Positions 56,698-64,000 of a DNA stretch of 64,000 bases are shown here, one piece after another. How positions within the stretch are numbered: the stretch's first letter is position 1; each line of letters starts with the position of its first letter. The position numbers were made by a program, and so were the translations under genes. The stretch is from Talpa occidentalis (lineage: Eukaryota > Chordata > Mammalia > Eulipotyphla > Talpidae): positions 95,567,483-95,631,482 of the forward strand of contig NW_023605083.1 in the NCBI RefSeq assembly GCF_014898055.3, given 5' to 3'. Under the pieces are notes generated by a model. It did no database searches. It worked only from the letters and a program-made list of their open reading frames with translations, and was not told the origin of the DNA.

Positions 56698-58487
56698 AAA
56701 CTCTTCAATTCTTATCTGCGATGTAATCCAGCAATTGGATGTTTTCATTTTAAAAGTTCTATTGGGTTCTCTACAGAACAGAAACAAGGAATTTCTCTTC
56801 CTTGTTTATATTTCCAAGCTTTTTACATTGGTGATTGTTTTCCTATTTCTGATCACTCTGGTATCAGCAGTTTTCATAGATACATTTCTGCCATCAGTTA
56901 TTTCTATTAATTTCATTCTTTGCACAATTTTTTTTTTCCGGAATAACTTATTCCATTGAACTTTGTATGAAAATTCTTGGATTCCTAGGTTGAAGAATTT
57001 GCTTTTTCCCTCTCATCAACTAGGGAGGTCTTAAAATCCTTATCCTTACAACCCTATGGACTCCTTAGTTTTCTACTAACTCTGATATATATTTTTAAAC
57101 CACTATAAAAAGTTTATCCAGTATTTTAGTAGTTTCATTGTAAGTATTTTCCTAAGATATCTAATCTACTGTCATAATCTGAAGTGGTAACAGTCATCAT
57201 TCTATAGCTGTTTCTCTATACTTCAGGTACTGCTCTGATTTTATGTCTTTCTACATGAGTGTGTACATTTGCATATATGTGTTTTAACTGAAAGTCTAGC
57301 AATTTTTATGTTTCAAATGCATGAAACAAAAACAATCTTACAACATGCCTACCATGACTTTTTCTTTTTTCCTTTTAGTTAATTTGGTCTGGAATTTTAA
57401 TCTAAGGAATTAAAATTTCTTTCAAATAAGGAGAATTTTATTTTAATTCTTCCTCTGTTTATTCTCAATAAATGAAATCTGGATTTTCTCCCCCATGTCA
57501 CATATCATTTGCCTCAAGCTCATCTGTTTATCCCTTTCTTCTGGAAAATTAACTTAAGGGTGTTGTCTAGTTCACAGATTTGATTAATCTGCAGAATAAT
57601 ATGCAATATGCTGGCTGTCTACCACCATTTTTCACCCATAGAAATCATGCTTCTTATTTGAAAATAACTTTTCCTGAATTCAAATTTTTCCCTGATTTTT
57701 TCAGCGTGAGCTTCACAGGGGAATACTTGTGTCTTAGACTGGTACAATTCTCTGAACCACTGAGTGCTTTCATTTGGTGGTGATTTTTTTTTTTTTTAAT
57801 TTTTTCATCCTTAAAAGGACCTCAGTTTATCACAAGTTAATCTTAGTCATAGATCTTCAAATAGTGGCGAGCATTCCCCAGAGCATCATCATTTTGTCAA
57901 GGAATTTTATCCTGGGTTTGCTATAACAGCTTGCACTGTGTACCCATCCTCTAGTCAACACAATGCCTGGGCTTGAAGTTATGTCAGGTCCTTCCTGCCC
58001 AGTGTAAGGTAGAAATGAATGCTGCCGTAGTAGAGTCCCCGGCGTGTGTAGTTTCTAGTACATAAATTATTTCCTCAAGCATTTTTAGGATCAAGATTTG
58101 CTTCCTGGTTTCCTGTCCCACAAGTTGTTTTCTTTTAGGTAAAGGGGTTTCTAGGCAGGTTTTATTTTTCTTCCTTGGGGCTTCCTCCACTCCCTTCTTG
58201 AATTCAGTTTCATCTACATACTTTCACAAAAAATCCTCAATAACTTTACCTTTTGCTCTTTTCCATGACTATTAGAGATTTCATTCTTTAAAAAAAATTC
58301 CATTGATGATTTCATTAAGAAGTTAAAGCAGGGAGGAATTTAAAGTGTGAGCTGAGATCATCACTTTGATTGTTAAACCTCCATCTCTCTTTCCTTAAGC
58401 AAACATTTAGTTGAAGAAAAGAACATAAGTTTAAGTGCAGAACTAAAATAAGAGTAACAATATTCTGACTTCTATTACTCTATATTA

Positions 58488-58745
58488 ATTATTTTTTATA
58501 TTTTTTATACAAGCACTGGGTACAGTCAGAAGCGCCGGAGGGTGAGAGAATTCACCAGAGCCAGAGCGGGGAAAAGAACAGGCAGACTGATGAAGAATAC
58601 TGCTGAGGGAAGCAGCGGGCATGGCGGGAGAGGTCTGCGCCCCATATGGGACCCTCGCCGGCAGCCAGGGATCGAACCAGTGCTGCAGAAGCTGCAGGCA
58701 GCTTCTCAGCCCAGCACTCAACAGCTGCGCCACCAGGGGAGGCCC
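58488..58745 (-). mobile_element. SINE type B (MAP2K4 intron)
   Basis: Target duplication TACTCTATATTAATT on both sides; sense to MAP2K4. The tail is short (TTTTTTATATTTTTTATACAAGC). Confidence 0.92.
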
Positions 58746-59266
58746 TACTCTATATTAATTCTATCTTCTTTTAAATTTTATATAAATGTAACTATACATA
58801 TTTTATGTCTTCCTTCATACAACATAATTTGTGAAATTATCCATGTTGTTTAGTATATCGATAGTTAAATTTTCTTGGATGCTATATACCACTCTATAAA
58901 TTTATTATCCACCCTACTGTCAATAGACTATAGGTAATTATGTATAAGCTGCTCAAAACATTTTCAAACATGTCTTTTAATATATTTATGCCTGAACTTC
59001 TGTTGGGACTTGAATTACTGGGTTATAAGATATATGTGTCAGCTGTATCATCACAGTTACATAAGATGTGCCGAACAGTTTTTCAAAGAGATCGCACCAA
59101 TTGCTATACCTAGATGTAATATGTGAGGCTTCCAGTTGTTTCAGGTCCTCATGGTATTCTCAGTCTTTTATGTTACTATCATCTGGGGCAACAGCATTTC
59201 ATTGTAATTTTGACGTGCATTTCCATAATGACTAGGAATGCTCAATGAGCACCTTTTCATATCATC

Positions 59267-59533
59267 TTTTTTTTTTTAAAGAATACAGGCCAGAGGCCCG
59301 GGAGGGTGAGAGGATTCACCAGAGACAGAGCAGGGAGCAGAACAGGCAGAAGGACCGAAAGTACTGCTGAGGGGAGCAGCGGGCGCAGTCTGCCCCGCTG
59401 AGGGGAGCAGCAGGAGAGGTCTGCTGCACCATGTGGGAATCTCCCTGGCTGGCCGGGAATCAAACCCGCGCTGCGGAGGCTGTGGACAGCTTCACAGCGC
59501 TGTGCTCAACCTGCTGTGCCACCAGGGAGGCCC
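59267..59533 (-). mobile_element. SINE, intermediate type, with internal duplication
   Basis: TATCATCTTTTT flanks it. The step GCTGAGGGGAGCAGCRGG occurs twice (59366-59414), a short local duplication. Confidence 0.92.
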
Positions 59534-59612
59534 TTTATATCATCTTTTTAAGTGCCTTTTCAAGTATTTTGCCATTTTTGGTTGTCATTTTTGTATTTAT
59601 AAGTGGTTTCTG

Positions 59613-59887
59613 TTTTTTTCCCAAAGATTTATTTATTTATGCATACAAGAACTGGGGTACAGGCCAGATGTGGGGGAGGGTGTGTGAGAGGATGCACCAG
59701 AGACAGAGTGGGGAACAGAACAGGCAGAATGACCAAAATACACTGCTGAGGGGAGCAGCGGGCGAGTCAGGAGAGGTCTGCTGCACCATACGGGTAGTTC
59801 CCTGGCCAGGGATTGAACTCGTGCTGCAGTGGCTGTGGATTGCCTCATAGGTTGTGTCTTAAACCCTTGTGCCACCAGGGAGGCCCC
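59613..59887 (-). mobile_element. SINE type A
   Basis: Full length on the minus strand, from TTTTTTTCCCAAAGATTTATTTATTT to AGGGAGGCC. Sense to MAP2K4. Confidence 0.92.
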
Positions 59888-60255
59888 TTTTTCACATATT
59901 CTGGATAAAAGCCCTATATAAAATATCTGTATGGCAAACACATTGTGCGGCTTGGCATTTCACTCAATGGTGTCAATGGAATCCAATTTTAGTTTTTTTC
60001 TGTATTCTGTAAGACATCTTTATGCAAAGGTCATGAGCATATTCTTTCATGGTATTTTTTTATACGCTTTTAATTTAAGCAACTGAAGACATTCCGTTTA
60101 GCAGAAAAACAGTTCAAGAGTAGTAATAGGAATTTGTGGCTAAAGGAATAAGCCATGTCCAGATCACAGGGGTTTTGAAAGTCTTTTGAGTTTAGATTTC
60201 ATTTTAAGGGGCAAAAGGAAACCTTGAGTTTCCAGTACTTCTCAATATTTTCTTC

Positions 60256-60320
60256 ATTATATAAATACCACCTGTCTATTATACTCACTATATAAATACC
60301 ACATCTATTATATTCCGTAA
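60256..60320. repeat. Imperfect ~33-bp tandem duplication
   Basis: TATATAAATACCACCTGTCTATTATA then TATATAAATACCACATCTATTATAT. Short AT-rich duplication inside the MAP2K4 intron. Confidence 0.7.
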
Positions 60321-60324
60321 TAGT

Positions 60325-61980
60325 CCTTTGGAGGGCTATAAACCATTTTAGTACCCACAACAAATATTCTCTCGCCACAACAAATTTTGCCCCATTGGTG
60401 GTGATACCATTCTATTCAGAATGCATGTGCTAAGAAGGTTTAAAAAAGAAGTAATATCAGATAATCATCATAAAATACACAATTCTGACAAAAAGGAGAA
60501 TGATTTGGAACAAACAAATACTGGATTATGAGAAAGCCAATAGGCAATCTGAATGATCTAGGTTAGAAATGGTAAAAAACGACCAACTATGGTGGAAAGG
60601 AGAATGGACAAAAGTGGAAAGTTGATGGGAATATATCATAAAAACAATATATTTTAACTGTAGACACGAGTGATTTGGAATGAGATGGAACTATGCACTT
60701 ACTCATGAAAAACAATAGGGCATTGATGTTCATAACCACTATCTGTGGGAGAGAACTGGCACCAAGGGACACAGAAATAGAGAAATACACAAGAATCACA
60801 CACATTTACTATAAAACCAATGATGAGATCAAGAAATAACAAGAAAGGAACTCTGGTGGGAAATTTACAGGTGCTCATTTTAGATACTATTGTCTATGAT
60901 TTACACAATTTCTTTTAACCAAATGTTTCACTGAAATGGAACATATACATTAATATTTATACTATCATGCAAACTGTATATATGTGTTCAAACTGGTAAA
61001 AATAGATTGCTTTTAAGAAGATATAAGCTATCAAGCTGAGCAATTTTTATGGCCTTCTACCTAGAAAATCTTGAAGTATTTCCTTTCCCCTCTGAAAACC
61101 AACAGAAAAGTAGAGTTCAGTTAGAGAAGATAAAAGGGACCTGAAAAGCAGAGTCAACAAATATTCTCTATTAAAGAGGGCAATGTTGGATATAAAAAAT
61201 GTAGAGAGAGAGCATTTCTGGCAAGAAAAAATTATGAGAAAAAGAAAAGCATTTTCAAGAATGAAAAGATAAACTAAATGCTCTGATGCTATGGCTTATA
61301 AACATATTTTTAAATCACGATGGATAAATAATTATTAAAAATATTCAAATGAGGAGAAAACTATATTTAAGAGAAATTGAAACAATACAATGCATGACTG
61401 CATTATTGTCATACTGGTATATACTGATAATTTCATGTAACACACACATACAACTATTAAAAAGGTGTACAAACAACATCAAGCAGGTATGGAATTCATA
61501 TCTTCTTTGGAATAAAGTTTTAAGCAGCTTATATACAGTTTTACCAAGTGAAATCTGGACTTTACTAAATACACTCAATTGTGTTAAATGTTGTATCAGA
61601 GCTAAGATTCACCCCTGAATGTCTGACCTAGAAGGGCCATGACTGAATAAAAGTTTCCAAGTGATTCTGGTACAATTTCATTGTTAGAATTACAGCAGAA
61701 TATGATGATTAGTCTCACTCAGGCTACATTTCTTATACAAGGTACTATGAATCTGGAGGCAGTAGCTTTTCCACCACCCACATCTGCTTTAAGTCAGTAC
61801 CTGAGTAGTAGAGTAAGAGAGTGCTTCTCCAGCCAGCTGGCCCTTCCATGTGGCTATAGAGGTCCGGAATACCAGCTTAGAAGGCAGGGTGATATGAAGA
61901 AGGCTCCCATTTCCCAGTGTTGCTAATTGAGTAAATACTACTGTTCTCACCACATGTTTTTGAGCATTTGCAAATGAAGT
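60325..61980. other. MAP2K4 intron, AT-rich, unassigned
   Basis: No named repeat or exon. Frames at 61345-61926 are AT-rich and lack domains. Confidence 0.5.
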
Positions 61981-61986
61981 ACTCAC

Positions 61987-62135
61987 CACAAGTTGACAAA
62001 GTTGATGAAACTTGGGGAGAATTCCCTTTCCTCAGAATTACTCAGCTGTGGAGGATCTCCTTTCACCACTTGCGTTAGTTGATCAAATACACTATTCCAC
62101 TTTGGATAAGGAAAGCGGCCTGTGGCCAACTCGTA
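61987..62135 (-). CDS. MAP2K4: MAP2K4 internal exon (kinase C-lobe, YELATG to VNLC)
   Basis: Read on the minus strand, this 149-bp block encodes YELATGRFPYPKWNSVFD... and ends ...FINFVNL plus the first two bases of a Cys codon. I recognise it as the C-lobe of the dual-specificity kinase MAP2K4 (MKK4), which phosphorylates JNK and p38 MAP kinases in the cytoplasm. It starts after a TCTTTAG acceptor and ends at a GTGAGT donor. The 49 codons plus 2 bases join in phase with the next exon (55096-55141). In a canonical 399-residue protein this would be about residues 298-347, covering kinase subdomains IX-X. The upstream exon (RSDVWSLGITL region) is not found before position 64000, so the gene continues outside the window. 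No stop or frameshift is seen. Confidence 0.97.
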
Positions 62136-64000
62136 CTAAAGAGAACACGGGGGGAAAACAAAACACACAAGGCATTATTTACTATTCTTCACTGGAATGA
62201 TCATATTGAAAATCTAAACTCCAAGCCTAAACTCCTGCCAAAGTCTTAAAGCAAACCCAGATCAGGCTGAGGTGGAATCTTCAAAATCACTAAGGCTGGA
62301 TAAAGGTGATATTTTGAAATCAAAATAATATAGAAAATTCTGTATAAACCAAATTCAAGGACTTGGACTAAAGAGAAATACCAAGCATAAGCCTCAATGA
62401 GGTCCTTACAATGCACGCTCCAAGGTAGCCTCTGGTTCTGATTCTTTTTTATGAGAGAATCTAGAAGGCTTGTTTTAGAACTTTTGCAATACAAAGTCTG
62501 AACAGCTGCAGTTGTCTGAATGAAAGGCACTGGTTCAGAATAGTGGTCAAACTCCTTTGTAAGGCAAAAGAATATTCAACAAACAAGACCAAACTCCAAA
62601 GACTACATGCAGATCCTGTTCTATAGTTATTCTGTAGTTACCATAATTTCAACCACATCCAGATATTACTATTACTGAAGAAATTAAGTTAAGATGACAC
62701 CCATCACCATCTAAGTTGCTCAGGACAATATCTCTAAAGCATGGCAAGACAAATCTGGAGAGTCTGATATATGTATGCCCAGTCTGTCAAGCAGTCAAAA
62801 ATACTTGTGAACTGCACTCTCATCTTTCTTCCACTGTGTTCTGATAATAATGAAAACCTGGAAATTATGCTTTTTTTCTAAGAAATGTATCTAAATGTGT
62901 AGCATGGCATAAATGCATCCTACTTTATGTTCATTGAAAAGTGACTGAAAATTAGGATGAGATTCTAAACCTATTTGAGAGAAGCTGCCATATGAGAAAG
63001 AACAAATTGAGTCTATTTCAGGATTTCTTCAACTTAGATTTGACTTTGTCAATTTAGTAAAATATTAAGTTACTAGTTTACACAACAAAAGAAAAGCTAT
63101 CAAGCAGATATAAAAGCTCAAGTAGAAAGCTGGTATGGAGAGAAGTCCTTCCTCCTGAAAAAATATATCCTTCAACATTCTACCATCTCCAATTACACAC
63201 ATATGCCTGAAAGCAGGCAAGCGTGCATGCACATATACACAGAAATTTATTTCCTTAGCTAAATTTCTTTTTTGATAAACATATAAAATCTTTGAAAGAT
63301 CATTGTGTGAAGCTGTATTCCTCAAATTATGTAGGTTTGTAAACCAGGGCAAATCAATAAATTCTTTGGAAGATTTTGTTATTGTAAGGTATTGATTATT
63401 CACAGCATTAGGGATAATGTCATTAGAGTCATTTTTGAGAAGAGGTTGTAAGAGAAACAGAAAGCAGGATACACATTGTAAGGTGAAGGACTTTATCATA
63501 CAAATTAATTTCACACATTCTATGATTTTTTAAGATAATCCACATAAAAAATCAATTAGGAGGCAATTGTAAACACTAATAATCTTGCTTTTAAATAAAG
63601 TTTTTCCAAATGTACTAAAGGAACTTACTTAAAAATTTTCTATGTTGGACCTCCCTGGTGGCACAGGGGTTAAAGTCTAAGCATTATGAAGCTATATGCA
63701 GCCACTGCAGCAGGAGTTCCATCCCAGGCCTGGAAGCTAACAGCAGACCCCTACCGTCTCGCCCATAGCTCCTCTCAGCAGTTTATTTCAGTAGATCTGC
63801 CTGTTCTGTTCCCAACTCTATCTCTGGAGAATCCTCTCACTCCCCCTGCACCTCTGGCCTACAACCCAGTTATTGTATGCATAAATAAATGAAATAAATC
63901 TTAAAATTTTTTTTTTTCTATGATAAAGCCTTTCACAGAATGACTTTTCTTTCTTATAATGAATACTTGCTTTTAAAACAAAACTGGTTTGGAGATATAT
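62136..64000 (-). other. MAP2K4 intron, partial
   Basis: Intron upstream of the YELATG exon. Its other end lies beyond the window. It holds one SINE at 63647. A 149-codon open frame on the gene strand at 63065-63514 has no recognisable domain and is probably chance. Confidence 0.75.
63647..63908 (+). mobile_element. SINE type A (MAP2K4 intron)
   Basis: TTTTCTATGTTGG before and TTTTCTATGATAA after. The ACCCACATGGC step is deleted (GGAAGCTAACAGCAGACC). Confidence 0.9.

Larger units (their letters stand above)
58746..60080 (-). mobile_element. Old L1 relic interrupted by two SINEs
   Basis: TGCTATATACCACTCTATAAATTTATTATCC, CTGTTGGGACTTGAATTACTGGG, GTGCATTTCCATAATGACTAG and TGTATTCTGTAAGACATC are reverse-strand L1 landmarks in order, with SINEs at 59267 and 59613. 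Confidence 0.7.
55142..61986 (-). other. MAP2K4 6.8-kb intron rich in SINE and L1
   Basis: Runs from the GTGAGT donor at 61981-61986 to the TTTTAG acceptor at 55142. It contains five SINE copies or stubs, an old L1 stretch and AT-rich unique sequence. About 56730-57580 may be an old LINE fragment, but I cannot place it. I see no additional coding exon. Confidence 0.85.

Noticed and set aside
54097..61986. MIR744, which I recall within a MAP2K4 intron in human
   Set aside because: That gene sits in an early intron, and I found no matching hairpin in the 3' introns present here.
63065..63514. 149-codon minus-strand frame in the MAP2K4 intron
   Set aside because: AT-rich, no domain, no splice sites that would join it to MAP2K4 in phase that I could find.
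1371..63908. Functional tRNA genes suggested by B-box motifs
   Set aside because: Every B box I saw sits in a SINE with a non-tRNA body and an A-rich tail; none folds as a full cloverleaf with intact acceptor.
1..64000. CRISPR arrays, operons, prophage or insertion sequences
   Set aside because: The many dispersed direct repeats are SINEs, not regularly spaced, and all other evidence is mammalian.

Overview
This window is nuclear DNA from a placental mammal. It holds the 3' end of one host gene, MAP2K4, on the minus strand. The rest is repeat-rich intergenic DNA with one intronless, interrupted POM121-like retrogene. About 40 copies of one tRNA-derived SINE, mammalian L2, MIR, MaLR and L1 relics, and several lineage-restricted LTRs rule out prokaryotes and fit a laurasiatherian genome. 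The SINE head and tail remind me of the SINEs of horseshoe and leaf-nosed bats (Rhin-1 type). That is recollection, not a search, so the host is given only as probably a yinpterochiropteran bat.

Layout. 1-31.5 kb is intergenic: SINEs in both orientations, L2 and MIR relics, MaLR LTRs, pieces of L1, and a sharp 27-bp hairpin at 30.7 kb. 32-40.7 kb is rich in LTRs: an old minus-strand L2 split by an LTR (family 2), a minus-strand LTR (family 1), a head-to-head pair of family 2 LTRs, and a solo family 1 LTR with a perfect 4-bp target duplication. 40.78-44.9 kb is the POM121-like locus, starting 126 bp downstream of that solo LTR and interrupted by two further LTR insertions. 45-51.5 kb is intergenic. 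51.5-64 kb is MAP2K4 read right to left: 3'UTR, last exon, a 46-bp exon, a 6.8-kb intron full of SINE and L1 copies, the exon encoding the YELATG segment, and the start of the next intron. The earlier exons lie beyond position 64000. The large low-coordinate part is therefore the region downstream of MAP2K4.

SINE terms used below. Type A has a head reading GGGGTTAAG and a tail TTGTATGCATAAATAAAT. Type B has a head GGTTGAGCGCTGGG and a tail CTTGTATAAATAAAT, with more intact CpGs, so it is probably younger. Intermediates exist. Both have a tRNA-like B box (GGTTCGATCCC or similar) and a tail with AATAAA, TCTT(T) and then A. That is the T+ tail class, in which a polymerase III transcript carries both a polyadenylation signal and a polymerase III terminator.

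Expression logic. MAP2K4 is an ordinary conserved host gene (JNK/p38 pathway kinase). The most unusual feature is the POM121-like locus: an LTR with a TATA box and poly(A) signal lies just upstream of a strong-Kozak ATG followed by a long, proline-rich, intronless reading frame.
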